Source: an uncultured Sphaerochaeta sp. (lineage in GTDB: Bacteria; Spirochaetota; Spirochaetia; Sphaerochaetales; Sphaerochaetaceae). From it: a stretch of DNA of 64,000 nt. The notes under the pieces were generated by a model. That model worked only from the letters and a program-made list of their open reading frames with translations. It had not been told where the DNA came from and ran no database searches. Shown one piece after another: positions 1 through 9,286 of the stretch. Location: positions 1,511,757 to 1,575,756 of the forward strand of contig NZ_OY763408.1 in assembly GCF_963667405.1 (NCBI RefSeq), read 5' to 3'. The position numbers were made by a program, and so were the translations under genes. Positions within the stretch are counted from its first letter, which is position 1; every line of letters starts with the position of its first letter.

Positions 1-1230
1 AGTGAGCATTCCCACGCCCAAGGAGAGAGGATACAGGTTGGAGACGCTCTCGAACTGATGCTCCATCCCATACACCTGATCATTGAACCACCAGGGAGCC
101 CCCAACTGCACCTTTGCCTTGGCATCGCTGTCGCAGAACCCTGCGGCAAGGACTGCAAAGGTCTCAATCTTGGCCAGGTCGAGTGGATACAGGATCGTCT
201 TGGGCAGGGTACCGGCCTTGGTGAGGCGATCAAGCAGCAAGCCGATGCTGTGGACACTGCTGCGGTCATCCGTGCAATCGAAGCCGGTGGACTGCCCTAT
301 CGCTGCAACCTTTGAGGTATTCGCATCAAGAAACGTTCCGACATGCAACTGCATGACAAAGCCATGCTTGTGATAGAGTCTTCCCATCTCAGAGAGAAAC
401 GCCGTTCGGTAGGCATCAATCTCCAAGCCGGCAAGATCCTTGTTCCCAAGCGCCTTGGAAAAGATCTGCTCAACCTCGGCCTCGGTCGCAGCAACATAGG
501 AGAAGTACGGAATCCCATCGTCGCTTACGGTTGTCCCCATGCTCTTGAAAAAGAGCAAGCGCTTCTCCAGTGCACCGATGAGATCTGCAAAGCTTGCAAT
601 GCTGATGCCACTGGCAGCTTCGAGTTTCTTCAGGTAGGAAGCAAACCCTTCCCGCTCACAAAACATTGCCTGGTCGGGTCGGAACGCAGTCAAGATCCTT
701 GTCTTCGTCTTGCCGGCCAGCTGCCTGTGATAGGAGAGCTCGTCAATCGGGTCTTCGGTCGTGCAGACCAATTCCACGTTGCTCTTCTCCATACACCACT
801 GCGGCGTGATGTGGTTGCTCTTGATCAGGGCTTTAGTCTGGGCGTAGATGCGCTTTGCATTTTCGGCACAGAGCATCTCCTCGATGCCGAAATAGCGCTT
901 CAGCTCCAAGGCACACCAGATATACAAGGGATTGCCGATCAGATAGGGCACGATCTCTGCAAACTTACAGAACTTCTCCTCATAGGAAGCTGAACCGGTG
1001 ATGTAGGTCTCCTCGATGCCGAAGGTACGCATGGCCCTCCACTTGTAGTGGTCACCGGCAAGCCACATCTGCCCGATATCCTCGAACTCCCTGTTCTCAA
1101 AGATCTCCTGAGCCTGCACGTGGCAATGGTAATCGATGATCGGAAGGTCCTTAGCATACTGGTTGTACAGATGCTTCGCCAAATCGCTCTCCAAATACAG
1201 ATTTTCGTCAAACACTCTGTTGTCCACCAT
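1..1230 (-). CDS. uxaC: Uronate isomerase UxaC (3' end beyond window)
   Basis: Converts D-glucuronate to D-fructuronate, and D-galacturonate to D-tagaturonate, in the cytoplasm; first step of hexuronate catabolism. The 410 codons seen start with ATG at 1230, behind a GGAG-type ribosome site that overlaps the end of the upstream reductase gene. Near the N-terminus is the metal-binding DYHCH motif (residues 33-37) typical of the family, followed by family-like stretches such as GNPLYIW and LHVGTF. The family is usually about 465-470 residues, so roughly 55-60 residues lie beyond the left edge. It is the last visible gene of a sugar-acid operon that begins with a LacI-type regulator. No frameshift is visible. 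Identification is confident; glucuronate versus galacturonate as main substrate cannot be told. Confidence 0.93.
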   Translation of the reverse strand, partial: MVDNRVFDENLYLESDLAKHLYNQYAKDLPIIDYHCHVQAQEIFENREFEDIGQMWLAGDHYKWRAMRTFGIEETYITGSASYEEKFCKFAEIVPYLIGNPLYIWCALELKRYFGIEEMLCAENAKRIYAQTKALIKSNHITPQWCMEKSNVELVCTTEDPIDELSYHRQLAGKTKTRILTAFRPDQAMFCEREGFASYLKKLEAASGISIASFADLIGALEKRLLFFKSMGTTVSDDGIPYFSYVAATEAEVEQIFSKALGNKDLAGLEIDAYRTAFLSEMGRLYHKHGFVMQLHVGTFLDANTSKVAAIGQSTGFDCTDDRSSVHSIGLLLDRLTKAGTLPKTILYPLDLAKIETFAVLAAGFCDSDAKAKVQLGAPWWFNDQVYGMEHQFESVSNLYPLSLGVGMLT

Positions 1231-1243
1231 CCTGACCTGCTCC

Positions 1244-2014
1244 TCAGAACCCGATGAGCGCACCACCGTCGACCGGCAGACACACCCCGTTGATGTACCG
1301 AGCAGCCTCACTGCTCAAATATGCGGCAGCCATGCCGACATCCAACGGCTCGCCTACCTTGTTCATGGGGATTCTTCCCAGAATCTTGTTGAGGCGGGGA
1401 GGATCGTTGTCGGTTGCCTTATGGAACATGGGGGTATCGATCCAGCCCGGGGCGATGGCGTTCACCCGTACGTTGTACGGTCCGCATTCGGTTGCCAGGG
1501 TATGCACCAGGCCAAGCAATCCTGCCTTGGCAGTGGAGTAGCCGGCAACAGCCGGCTGACCGATGTAGCTGGTCATACTGGCCATGTAGAGGATGCTGCC
1601 CATCTGTTGCTGCTTCATGTGCGGCACCAGGGCTTTGGTCAGTGCAAAGGCGCCGACCAAATGGACATCCAGCACACCCTGGTACTCCGCCACCGACATC
1701 TCCTCGATGGGTTTCTTGCAGTGGTTGCCTGCGTTGTTCACCAGAATGGTGATCGGCCCGTGCTCGGCGATGAGCGAATCCACCAAAGCCTGGGTCTTGT
1801 CGGTCTCGGTGATGTTGAACTGGGAGAACGCCACGGCAGAGCCAAACTCCGCAAGGGCTTCCTGGGCCTGCTCCTTCGGTTCAAAACTCAGGACAAGCAC
1901 CTTTGCACCGCTTGCAACCAAGCAGCGGGTAATCGACAAACCCAGACCGGTGGACCCACCGGTGACAATCGCGGTTCTTCCCTCCAGGGAATACATGACT
2001 TTCATATCAATCAT
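1244..2014 (-). CDS. SDR-family oxidoreductase, probable keto-uronate (fructuronate/tagaturonate) reductase
   Basis: Short-chain dehydrogenase of 256 residues. Visible motifs: TGGSTGLG cofactor loop (18-25), NNAG (93-96), catalytic Ser146 and the YSTAK pair Tyr159/Lys163. An ATG at 2032 is possible, but 2014 is preferred because a strong GGAAGGAAG ribosome site lies just before it. Placed between a UxaA-type dehydratase and uxaC, with 13 bases to uxaC, it most likely reduces the keto-uronate made by UxaC to mannonate or altronate. SDR enzymes replace the classical UxuB/UxaB in some bacteria, for example the B. subtilis yjm cluster. Gluconate 5-dehydrogenase-like activity is the alternative. 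Family sure; substrate inferred from context. Confidence 0.85.
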   Translation of the reverse strand: MIDMKVMYSLEGRTAIVTGGSTGLGLSITRCLVASGAKVLVLSFEPKEQAQEALAEFGSAVAFSQFNITETDKTQALVDSLIAEHGPITILVNNAGNHCKKPIEEMSVAEYQGVLDVHLVGAFALTKALVPHMKQQQMGSILYMASMTSYIGQPAVAGYSTAKAGLLGLVHTLATECGPYNVRVNAIAPGWIDTPMFHKATDNDPPRLNKILGRIPMNKVGEPLDVGMAAAYLSSEAARYINGVCLPVDGGALIGF

Positions 2015-2041
2015 ACGCTTCCTTCCTTCCATTGCTCTATC

Positions 2042-3256
2042 TTACTGTTCACATGCCCTGCGGACGACTTCCTTTTCCTGGAATTTGTAAGGAATGAAGT
2101 ATTCCTTGTGTCCGAGCGCTTCACTTTTTGTCAGCTTGCCGGAGGCAACCCCACAAACCATCTCCACCAACTCCTGGGCCAATGCAGGTTGGGTGGTACG
2201 GCCATCCAACACCTTGCCCGCATCAAAATCCATATCATCGATCATCTTTGCATAGGTTGCACTGTTGCCGGTTATCTTGATCACCGGAGCTACGGCACTT
2301 CCCACAACCGTGCCTCGTCCCGTAACGAGGAAGGTGATATGGCAACCGCTGCTGATGAGATCCATCAAACCCTCATTGTCATTCGGATTGGTAATGCCGA
2401 ATTGCATCCAATGGGGATCGGGTGTGGAATCGAGCAACCACAGGCCCGGCTTGGCGGCCTTCTGGCTTACCTTCAGCACCCCCTGGATCGGTCGGCTTCC
2501 GCTTTTGATGACAGCCCCCATACTCTTCTCCTCGATGGTGGAAAGGCCCCCGGCGAAATTACCGGGACTCACCGAGTACTGGCGAACGCTCTTGCAATAC
2601 TGCAAGGCCTTCTCATACGTGCACCCAATATCCTCTCTTGCCTTCTCATCAACTGCCCGTTCTGAAAGCAGATGGCCAAGACCTATTGCTTCGACTATCT
2701 CCTCAAAGATGGCGGTTCCCCCGGCATCCACGAGCAGATCGAAGAAGTTGCCGACGACCACATTGCCGGCCAATCCACTGGTGTAATCAGAACCACCGCA
2801 CTCAGCGCCGATGACCAGATCGGAGAATGTCATGGGTACACGGGGGGTCTGCTGCAATTGCTCCAACATAGCCTGGACTGAATCCAATCCTTTCTGGATG
2901 GAGGAGACGGTCCCTCCTGACTGTTGGATATAAAACCAGTCGGCAGGTTTTCCCTCTTCCTTGGCGATGTTGGCAAGCCACTCGGGCTGGATATATTCAC
3001 AGCCCAGGCCGACGGCAAGCACCGCTCCCACATTGGGGTGGCGGATGAGGGAGATGAGCATGCGCACCGCATACTCATTGTCCGTGCATCCCTCGAACCC
3101 CACACACTCGACATCGAGGTTTCCGGATCTTCTGGCAATCTCCTGGGCAACGAACGCCGAGCACTCCACCGTATAGATGACCAGAACCCGATTTCGGATT
3201 CCCTTGCGCCCATCCTGGCGCAGGTATGCGGACCAAGTCCGATTCACATCGTTCAT
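2042..3256 (-). CDS. UxaA-family dehydratase, large (catalytic) subunit
   Basis: A 404-residue protein of the altronate/galactarate dehydratase family (UxaA C-terminal part, also SuyB-like). It should dehydrate an aldonic or aldaric acid, giving 2-keto-3-deoxygluconate if altronate is the substrate. Family landmarks are GRKGIRN, TVECSA, QQSGGT and [16 protein letters not shown]. Single-chain UxaA fuses this part to an N-terminal SAF domain; here the SAF domain is the separate gene just upstream, whose TGA overlaps a possible ATG at 3271. The ATG at 3256 is preferred because GAGAGGG precedes it. Located between the SAF subunit and the SDR gene. Exact substrate (altronate, galactarate or another acid) is open. 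Confidence 0.85.
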   Translation of the reverse strand: MNDVNRTWSAYLRQDGRKGIRNRVLVIYTVECSAFVAQEIARRSGNLDVECVGFEGCTDNEYAVRMLISLIRHPNVGAVLAVGLGCEYIQPEWLANIAKEEGKPADWFYIQQSGGTVSSIQKGLDSVQAMLEQLQQTPRVPMTFSDLVIGAECGGSDYTSGLAGNVVVGNFFDLLVDAGGTAIFEEIVEAIGLGHLLSERAVDEKAREDIGCTYEKALQYCKSVRQYSVSPGNFAGGLSTIEEKSMGAVIKSGSRPIQGVLKVSQKAAKPGLWLLDSTPDPHWMQFGITNPNDNEGLMDLISSGCHITFLVTGRGTVVGSAVAPVIKITGNSATYAKMIDDMDFDAGKVLDGRTTQPALAQELVEMVCGVASGKLTKSEALGHKEYFIPYKFQEKEVVRRACEQ

Positions 3257-3267
3257 GCTACCCTCTC

Positions 3268-3594
3268 TCATGAGTATTCGATATCGGTAGGAGCACCGGT
3301 ATGGACGTCAAGATGACTGGACCGCTCGTCATAACAGCTCTTCATGCAGTGCAGGTGCACCCAGCTTCCCGCTTTGATGGGAGCAGTTGCCTCTCCTATC
3401 ACCACCGAGTATTTGACGATCTTCTCCCCTATCTCAATATCCCGCAGGGCAATCTTATGCCCTACAGGGATATGTTCACATGCACAAAGGCCTGCAACGG
3501 ATGCATCGGCATTGAGTTGCACCGGCCCTTCCTGCAATTCGGTCAAGGCAGTGGCTACGTTGTCGTCCCTGCCGATCTGAAAGGCTGTTTGCAT
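3268..3594 (-). CDS. UxaA-family dehydratase, small SAF-domain subunit
   Basis: A 108-residue protein covering only the SAF domain that forms the N-terminal part of altronate dehydratase (SuyA-like when separate). Motifs typical of this domain are [13 protein letters not shown] and [14 protein letters not shown]. It should pair with the large subunit encoded immediately downstream. The ribosome site (TAGGAGA) incorporates the stop codon of the RraA-like gene before it, which suggests translational coupling. Function inferred from family and adjacency; domain assignment is clear. Confidence 0.85.
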   Translation of the reverse strand: MQTAFQIGRDDNVATALTELQEGPVQLNADASVAGLCACEHIPVGHKIALRDIEIGEKIVKYSVVIGEATAPIKAGSWVHLHCMKSCYDERSSHLDVHTGAPTDIEYS

Positions 3595-3603
3595 GAATAT
3601 CTC

Positions 3604-4269
3604 CTAGAGGATGCCGAACTTGGCAAAGGCATCGGTTGCACTCATGCCACCTTCGATCGCCTTGCGGACGAGTTTCTCCCCACTTGCTTTCTCAAGGGAC
3701 TTCACCACCACTTCCTCGGCAATGGCCTTGGGAATGACCAGCACTCCGTCGATATCGCCAAAGATGATGTCGCCATCCTGGATGGTCACCTGACCGATCT
3801 CGATGGGACAGCGGAAGTCCACCACCTGGGTACGGACGCTGCTGTCCTGTGCATAGCAACCGCAGGAGAACACAGGCCAGTTCTGCTCAAGCACTTGCGG
3901 GGTATCGCGATGCCAGCCATCCAGTACGGCGCCCACGGCCTTGCGGGTACGTGCGGTTGCGGTAAGCAGCTCTCCCCAGTACGCACAACGCTTGGTGCCT
4001 CCGGTGGCAATGTAGATCTCATTCTCCGAAAGCTGGTCAAGAGCTTCGGTCAGCAGACCGAAAGGCTTTTTCTGGGGACCATACACGTCGATCATCAGGA
4101 CGGTCATTGCCTTGCCTGCAAGTTTCATCCCCTCTTTGATCGGTCTGATCGCTTGGGGCAGGAACTGGTGGGTATAGCCCATCACATCCAGGATATCCCC
4201 AACGACAGGGGTATACAGTTTTTCCTTCATCAGGTCGAACATTTCCGTCTCATTGTTCCACATACTCAT
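3604..4269 (-). CDS. RraA-like protein (HMG/CHA aldolase family)
   Basis: A 221-residue member of the RraA / 4-hydroxy-4-methyl-2-oxoglutarate aldolase fold. The metal and substrate signature DGxxRD is present (Asp117, Gly118, Arg121, Asp122), preceded by WGELL and followed by PVFSCG. Several in-frame ATGs exist (4314, 4275, 4269, 4263); 4269 is chosen because GTGAGG lies six bases upstream, with the hydrolase stop codon embedded in it. In sugar-acid operons such proteins probably act as 2-keto-acid aldolases or decarboxylases rather than as RNase E regulators. The placement before UxaA fits a role on a keto acid of this pathway, but no substrate can be read from the sequence. Confidence 0.78.
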   Translation of the reverse strand: MSMWNNETEMFDLMKEKLYTPVVGDILDVMGYTHQFLPQAIRPIKEGMKLAGKAMTVLMIDVYGPQKKPFGLLTEALDQLSENEIYIATGGTKRCAYWGELLTATARTRKAVGAVLDGWHRDTPQVLEQNWPVFSCGCYAQDSSVRTQVVDFRCPIEIGQVTIQDGDIIFGDIDGVLVIPKAIAEEVVVKSLEKASGEKLVRKAIEGGMSATDAFAKFGIL

Positions 4270-4277
4270 TTTCATCC

Positions 4278-5015
4278 TCACTTCTGGCTCTGCAGATGCA
4301 AATCGGCAAGCCAATCAATACAGAGATCAAACCAGGAGGCCACTTGCTTGTCAGCAATTCGGCCTTTCTCCGGTTCCTCAACCTCCTTGGTGGCCAAGGA
4401 GAGTCCATGCACGCCAAAGGGATAGATATGCAAGGCACACACCACCTTGGCATCGACCAGGGCATTGGCAAAGAGCAAGCTGTTCTGTACCGGCACCGCA
4501 TCATCCTGTGCGGTATGCCAGAGAAATACCGGAGGGGTGTGCGCATCAACCCAGTGTTCAAGACTGAAGAAATCCGCACACGGCCCCTCTCCAAGATTTT
4601 TCACGCTTTGCTCATGCGCATAGCTGCCGCTGCTGATCACCGGATAACAGAGGATCGCAGCATCAGCAGACGGCAGTCCCAGCCGATGGGCATGCACTGC
4701 AAGACTTGCTGCAAGATGTCCTCCGGCCGAAAACCCCATGATGACAACAGGCAATCCCCGGTATGCATCCCTTAGGGTTCTTACAGCCCAGCCAGCTTCA
4801 CGAAGTGGCAAGGTGCCCAGATCGCTGCCCACAGTATAGGCAAGGACCGCTGCGCCATATCCCTTATCAAGGAAAGCATTCCCTACCGGCCACATCTCCC
4901 GTGGCGACAGCCACGAGTAAGCGCCCCCCGGGCAAATCAGGACGAGAGCTTTCATCCCGGCACCTGACTTGACTTCAAGGGTTGCTTTCGAGAAGGGGCA
5001 GGAAAAATGTACCAT
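4278..5015 (-). CDS. Alpha/beta hydrolase, carbohydrate-esterase-like
   Basis: A 245-residue cytoplasmic alpha/beta hydrolase without signal peptide. The nucleophile elbow GFSAGGH puts Ser96 as nucleophile; HTAQDD offers Asp171 or Asp172; His203 in GVHGLS completes the triad. An oxyanion-type PGGAY motif is at 29-33. The profile resembles acetyl-xylan esterase or BD-FAE-type enzymes that remove acyl or methyl groups from sugars. Sited between the TRAP permease gene (3-base gap) and the RraA-like gene, it may deacylate or de-esterify the imported uronate derivative. Family assignment is strong; substrate is inferred only from the operon. Confidence 0.82.
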   Translation of the reverse strand: MVHFSCPFSKATLEVKSGAGMKALVLICPGGAYSWLSPREMWPVGNAFLDKGYGAAVLAYTVGSDLGTLPLREAGWAVRTLRDAYRGLPVVIMGFSAGGHLAASLAVHAHRLGLPSADAAILCYPVISSGSYAHEQSVKNLGEGPCADFFSLEHWVDAHTPPVFLWHTAQDDAVPVQNSLLFANALVDAKVVCALHIYPFGVHGLSLATKEVEEPEKGRIADKQVASWFDLCIDWLADLHLQSQK

Positions 5016-5018
5016 TGC

Positions 5019-6326
5019 TTATCCCATCACCGGCATGATCAGATTCGGAAGGAACATGATCAGGCCAGGCACATAGGTGATCAGAATCAGGACCGCCACC
5101 ATGACCCCAAGGAAGGGAAGCAAGGTCTTGATCAGTTTCTCGATCGGGACTCCCGAAACGGCTGAACCTACGAAGAGCGTTCCTCCGACCGGGGGCGTGA
5201 TCAATCCGATACCAAGGTTCAGGATCATGACCACACCGAAGTGCACCGGATCCATCCCTGCCTGGATGGCTATGGGAAGCAGGATCGGGGTGGCAACAAG
5301 GATGATGGCGGACATATCCATGATGGTACCCAATACCAGCATCAGCACGTTCAGGATGAGCATGATCACCAAGGGATTGTTGGTGAGCCCAAGAATCCCG
5401 TTGGCAACCATCTCAGGCAGTCTCAGATAGGTGAGCAACCATCCGAACACCTGGGAAGTGGAGATGAGGATCATGACGATGGCCAGGGTTCCGAGGGACC
5501 GTTCGATCACATGCCACATCTTGCGGAACGTCAGCTCCTTATAGACCAGGGCACTGACAATCATCGCCCAGACGACTGCCATTGCAGCACTTTCGGTGGC
5601 AGTGAAGACTCCGCTGACCACTCCGAACACGACGATGAGGACCGTGATCAAACCCCACACTGCATCCTTGAGCGTGGTAAGTGCATGCTTGAGGTTGAAG
5701 GGAGCACCCTTGGGATAGTTGCGTTTCACACTCAAGACGTAACTGTAGATCATCAGGGCAAAGCCAAGGAGGAAGCCAGGCAGGATTCCACCCAAGAACA
5801 GGCGTCCGACTGATACGCTTCCTGCAACCATGGCGTACATGACCATATTGTGGCTCGGGGGAATCAGAAGGCCTTCAACAGACGAACACATGGTGACGTT
5901 CGTCGAGAATTCATCATCATAGCCTTGCTCGCGCATCATCGGGATGAGGATGGTTCCAAGGCTCGCAGTATCAGCTGTGGACGATCCGCTGATACCTCCG
6001 AAAAAGAGGGAGGCAACGATGTTTACCATTGCCAAGCCTCCGCGCACCCAACCGACCAGGGCATCACTGAGAGCAATCAGGCGCTTGGAAATGCCGCCGG
6101 CTCCCATCAGTTCCCCTGCAATGATGAAGAAGGGAACGGCCATCAGGGTGAATACGTTTACGCCCTTGACCATGAGCTGGGCAATCTGCATCAAGGGCAG
6201 ACCCAAGAACATGGTGGTAAGCACACTGGAAATACCAATGGCAAAGGCAATGGGGAAACGGCAGACAAGCATGACTGCAAAGCTCCCCACCAAAATCAAG
6301 ACTGCTGTAGCGTTGGTATCCATCAC
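5019..6326 (-). CDS. dctM: TRAP transporter large permease (DctM)
   Basis: A 435-residue, highly hydrophobic membrane protein of the TRAP DctM family, the ion-coupled transport channel. The sequence alternates about a dozen hydrophobic stretches with motifs typical of the family, for example GGISGSSTADTASLG and LIPPSHNMVMYA. It overlaps the dctQ stop codon by four bases (ATGA) and is followed within 3 bases by the esterase gene. With DctP and DctQ it should import an organic or sugar acid, most likely the uronate consumed by this operon. Family certain; substrate inferred. Confidence 0.93.
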   Translation of the reverse strand: MMDTNATAVLILVGSFAVMLVCRFPIAFAIGISSVLTTMFLGLPLMQIAQLMVKGVNVFTLMAVPFFIIAGELMGAGGISKRLIALSDALVGWVRGGLAMVNIVASLFFGGISGSSTADTASLGTILIPMMREQGYDDEFSTNVTMCSSVEGLLIPPSHNMVMYAMVAGSVSVGRLFLGGILPGFLLGFALMIYSYVLSVKRNYPKGAPFNLKHALTTLKDAVWGLITVLIVVFGVVSGVFTATESAAMAVVWAMIVSALVYKELTFRKMWHVIERSLGTLAIVMILISTSQVFGWLLTYLRLPEMVANGILGLTNNPLVIMLILNVLMLVLGTIMDMSAIILVATPILLPIAIQAGMDPVHFGVVMILNLGIGLITPPVGGTLFVGSAVSGVPIEKLIKTLLPFLGVMVAVLILITYVPGLIMFLPNLIMPVMG

Positions 6327-6898
6327 GCATTCTCCTCTTTCTGCAGGGCAAGCTCTTCCTTCGCCTCATCAGCCATCTGCTTCGACTGGTCTGCAAGGGT
6401 TACCATATCAAGGGTCTGGTGATGCATGACACGGTAACAGAAATTGATGAAGCGCTCGATTTCCATCAGGACAACGGCAATTCCAGCGAACGGACAGGCC
6501 AAATAAAGCCACATGCTGGTGATGCCGACGCCGGTCATGAGATTTCGTTTGGCAAGCATGGAGAATTGCCAACCATAGACGATCATGAAAAATCCAAAGG
6601 CAAAGATGGTGACATGTGCAGCCCCCCGCACAAACCTGATAAATTGCTTTGGTGCAAAATAATCGATGATCTGCATTCGGATATGGGTATCCTTGCGGAT
6701 TGCAAGCGCTGCGCTGCACAATGACATGTAGACCATGCACATCAGTACAACCGGCTCACCCCAGACGAGACTGCTTTTGATCACATAACGGTTGAAAACT
6801 ACAAAGGCGGTTATTCCGACCATCGCAATGAAAAACAGTTTGCAGATAGTCATGAAAAACCAGTAGATTGCATCAAAGAACTTCGTAACGGTGTTCAC
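6323..6898 (-). CDS. dctQ: TRAP transporter small permease (DctQ)
   Basis: A 191-residue protein with four hydrophobic segments, typical for the DctQ small subunit that associates with DctM in the inner membrane. Translation appears to start at a GTG at 6898 behind a good GGAGGT site. The C-terminal tail is charged (AKEELALQKEE). It lies between dctP and dctM, and a strong hairpin separates it from dctP. Confident from size, topology and gene order. Confidence 0.88.
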   Translation of the reverse strand: MNTVTKFFDAIYWFFMTICKLFFIAMVGITAFVVFNRYVIKSSLVWGEPVVLMCMVYMSLCSAALAIRKDTHIRMQIIDYFAPKQFIRFVRGAAHVTIFAFGFFMIVYGWQFSMLAKRNLMTGVGITSMWLYLACPFAGIAVVLMEIERFINFCYRVMHHQTLDMVTLADQSKQMADEAKEELALQKEENA

Positions 6899-6913
6899 AC
6901 AGGACCTCCAAAT

Positions 6914-6938
6914 ATGAGGGGGAACAAGTCCCCCTCAT
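6914..6938 (-). promoter_or_regulatory. Intercistronic hairpin between dctP and dctQ
   Basis: A perfect 10-bp inverted repeat (ATGAGGGGGA / TCCCCCTCAT) with a 5-base loop lies in the 64-base gap after dctP. No U-tract follows on the minus strand, so a full terminator is unlikely. Such stem-loops commonly protect the upstream message and allow more binding protein than permease to be made. Confidence 0.7.
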
Positions 6939-6962
6939 GAAAGCTCGTATTCAGTTCAAGCC

Positions 6963-7979
6963 CTAGAGCGCAAGAATTGCATCGTAATACTGCTCGTAAC
7001 CCTTTGCATATTTCTTTACCACATCTTTGGTTGCTTCAATATACGGGGTCTTGTCATTGACTTCGATGACATTGGCTCCGGCGGCCTTGATCTTGTCAAG
7101 CAGCTCGTTGTCAAGGACCTCGATGCTCTGGCGGTTCCATTCAGCGGTTTCCTTGGCTGCATCCATCAGGATTGCCTGGGCCTCGGCGTCAAGCTTGTCG
7201 TACACAGAGGCACTCATGATGACGATCGAAGGGCTGTAGGTGTGGCCGCTGAGGATGTAGTTCGGAGCAACTTCGTAGAACTTGTTGGAGTAGTAACCGC
7301 TGTGGGGCTGCTCTGCACCATCAACCGTACCGGTCTGCAGTGCACTGTACAGCTCGCTGAAGCTGATCGGAGTGGACTGGACTCCCAAGGCAGAGACAGT
7401 CTCGGTCATCAAGTCAGTGGTGGGCACCCTGAGCTTGAGGCCTTTGTAGTCGGAAACACTATCAATGACCACGTTCTTTGCGGTGAAGAAGTTTCTTGCA
7501 CCCTCATCAAGGTAGAACAGGCCGACAAAACCGGAGTTCAGATCCTTGGGCTCGCTGAGGAATTCCTGGCCGAGGGAGCTGTTGAGAACATTCCACAGGT
7601 GAGCGCGATCACGGAAAATGAACGGCAGGCCGAACAGGGTAAGCTTCTTCATGCCGAAGTCGCCAAGGCTGTTGGTATTGCCACGGCAGATGTCGATGGC
7701 ACCACCACCCATCTGAAGGGTCTGGTACATGGTCTTCTCATCACCAAGCTGACCTGCGGGGTACACCTGGATCTTGATTCTTCCTTCACTCTTTTCTTCG
7801 ACGAGCTTCGCGAAATGGTCACCAGCCAGGTCCATGATGTGACCATCGGGGTTCAATTCCGCATACTTGAGCACATAGCTCTTCTTCTCTGAAGCAGCAC
7901 CTGCTTCCTTCTCTCCTGCTGCAAACAGGAACGAACCGATGACGGCAAAGCACACAAGCATTGCAACTACTTTCTTCAT
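6963..7979 (-). CDS. dctP: TRAP transporter substrate-binding protein (DctP)
   Basis: A 338-residue periplasmic binding protein. An N-terminal signal peptide (basic start, hydrophobic residues about 5-20, then AAGEKEA) is followed by the DctP fold. The family block around the substrate-carboxylate arginine is visible: DYKGLKLRVPTTDLM, then GTVDGAEQPHSGYYS. An AGGAGG ribosome site precedes the ATG at 7979. It follows the lacI-type gene by 30 bases and precedes dctQ. It captures the acidic substrate for the DctQM permease. DctP proteins of this type often bind uronates or related sugar acids, which fits the operon. Confidence 0.92.
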   Translation of the reverse strand: MKKVVAMLVCFAVIGSFLFAAGEKEAGAASEKKSYVLKYAELNPDGHIMDLAGDHFAKLVEEKSEGRIKIQVYPAGQLGDEKTMYQTLQMGGGAIDICRGNTNSLGDFGMKKLTLFGLPFIFRDRAHLWNVLNSSLGQEFLSEPKDLNSGFVGLFYLDEGARNFFTAKNVVIDSVSDYKGLKLRVPTTDLMTETVSALGVQSTPISFSELYSALQTGTVDGAEQPHSGYYSNKFYEVAPNYILSGHTYSPSIVIMSASVYDKLDAEAQAILMDAAKETAEWNRQSIEVLDNELLDKIKAAGANVIEVNDKTPYIEATKDVVKKYAKGYEQYYDAILAL

Positions 7980-8009
7980 GAAATCCTCCTAGGAATATCT
8001 CTATTACGG

Positions 8010-9077
8010 CTACATCAAGAGCCGGTAATATCCGTTCTCATACATGGGCAGATTGCTTTTGAACACCATTTCACTGCCGATATAGATGGTCGGCATGACG
8101 GGTCGGATGTCCTTGATCAGGTATTCGGCCAAGATTTTTGTTGCCAAATAGGCGCTCTTGTACGGATTGTTCTGCATGACGTTGCTGAACACCCCTCTGC
8201 GGAGCAAGTCCATGCTCTCATCAAACAGGTCCATACCGATGGAAAAAAGCTGGAGGTCCGGGCAACAGCTTTCCAGCAATCTGCCAAGCATCGCCGAGCT
8301 TCTTGCCGTAACTGCACAACAGGCCCGTATGGACTTGTCGGCGATGAGTCTGCAGATGCTCTGCGAGGGATCTTCAGACAGGGACGAATGCACCTTGTAC
8401 ACCGGATTGGCCGCACCAACTTCGGACAAATAGCTTTCAAAACCTTCAACCACCAAGTAGTTTGAGGGAATCTGGGCATATCCTGCACAGATGAGGATCG
8501 GCTCGGTCGGCCCAACCTGGCGGATCATCTGCTCGGCCATCGTCCTTCCCACCATCACGTAGTTGGGAAGCACACAACACAGTCGTCCGGAGTCCGGGAC
8601 ATCATTGCCGATCAATACCAAGGGAATCTGCTTCTCTTTCACTGCCTGCAGGGAAATCAGGCCCTTGGTCGGGGTATAGCCAACCGAGACGATGCCGTTG
8701 ATGTCATCGCGCTCGATCAGGTTCTGGATCTCTATCACCTGGCTGTTTTGTGCATCATCATAATAGGGAGCCGAGACCAGCTCGACATTGTAGTCACTGA
8801 GGGTATTGATGTAGTCGGTGACGCCTTCCCAGATGGCACGATAGAAGAATCGGTTCTCCCCACTGAGTGCAGGGATGGCTGCGGCAATCTTCAGTTTCTT
8901 GCGCTTCAACGAGGCCGCGATGGCATTGGGACGATATCCATGTTCGGCAGCTACCTGGACAATGCGTTGTCGGGTAGCTTCACTTACCCCTGGCTTGCCG
9001 CTCAATGCACAGTGCACACTCCCCAACGAAACCCCGGCAAGCTGTGCAATGTCCTTGATTGTGATTCGATTTCCCAT
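8010..9077 (-). CDS. LacI-family transcriptional regulator of the uronate operon
   Basis: A 355-residue repressor. The N-terminal LacI helix-turn-helix starts at ITIKDIAQLAGVSLGSV and ends with the hinge-helix stretch RPNAIAASLKRKK; a periplasmic-binding-protein-like sensor domain follows (about 60-340). The start is put at the ATG at 9077, because it begins exactly at the DNA-binding domain and has AGGGTGG upstream; a longer version to 9143 would run through the operator. It heads the operon with the TRAP and uxa genes, and two LacI-type palindromes flank its promoter, so autoregulation and control of the whole operon are likely. The inducer is probably a uronate or pathway intermediate (inferred). 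Confidence 0.9.
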   Translation of the reverse strand: MGNRITIKDIAQLAGVSLGSVHCALSGKPGVSEATRQRIVQVAAEHGYRPNAIAASLKRKKLKIAAAIPALSGENRFFYRAIWEGVTDYINTLSDYNVELVSAPYYDDAQNSQVIEIQNLIERDDINGIVSVGYTPTKGLISLQAVKEKQIPLVLIGNDVPDSGRLCCVLPNYVMVGRTMAEQMIRQVGPTEPILICAGYAQIPSNYLVVEGFESYLSEVGAANPVYKVHSSLSEDPSQSICRLIADKSIRACCAVTARSSAMLGRLLESCCPDLQLFSIGMDLFDESMDLLRRGVFSNVMQNNPYKSAYLATKILAEYLIKDIRPVMPTIYIGSEMVFKSNLPMYENGYYRLLM

Positions 9078-9095
9078 GCATCCACCCTGTGTATT

Positions 9096-9111
9096 ACCAA
9101 AACGTTTTGGT
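9096..9111. promoter_or_regulatory. LacI-type operator O1
   Basis: Perfect 16-bp palindrome ACCAAAACGTTTTGGT with the central CG typical of LacI-family operators. It lies just downstream of the predicted -10 of the lacI promoter, between transcription start and start codon, so a bound repressor would act as a roadblock. Confidence 0.8.
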
Positions 9112-9123
9112 TGTCTGTGTAGT

Positions 9124-9153
9124 AGCATACGGGGCAAATTCACGTTCTGTCAA
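9124..9153 (-). promoter_or_regulatory. Promoter of the lacI-TRAP-uxa operon
   Basis: Minus-strand -35 TTGACA (9153-9148) and -10 TATGCT (9129-9124) with an 18-base spacer. Transcription would start near 9117, immediately before operator O1. Predicted from consensus only. Confidence 0.6.
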
Positions 9154-9249
9154 CAACATTTTTTTGAATATTTTCTCCAATACCTGCTCGACACCTGTGT
9201 AAAATGCAAAAAATCTTCCAATTTACAACAAATTTCCGAGATGTTCCCC

Positions 9250-9277
9250 TTGATTTACCAAAACGTTATGGTAAACT
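9250..9277 (+). promoter_or_regulatory. Promoter of the YcxB-like gene, overlapping operator
   Basis: Plus-strand TTGATT (9250-9255) and TAAACT (9272-9277) with a 16-base spacer. Operator O2 occupies the spacer. The predicted transcript would begin within a few bases of the ATG at 9287, and no ribosome site is visible, so the message may be leaderless. Confidence 0.45.
9254..9275. promoter_or_regulatory. LacI-type operator O2
   Basis: 22-bp near-perfect palindrome with arms TTTACCAAAAC and GTTATGGTAAA (one mismatch), sharing the core CCAAAACG with O1 about 143 bases away. The spacing would allow looping between O1 and O2. Confidence 0.72.
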
Positions 9278-9286
9278 TATGCATCT

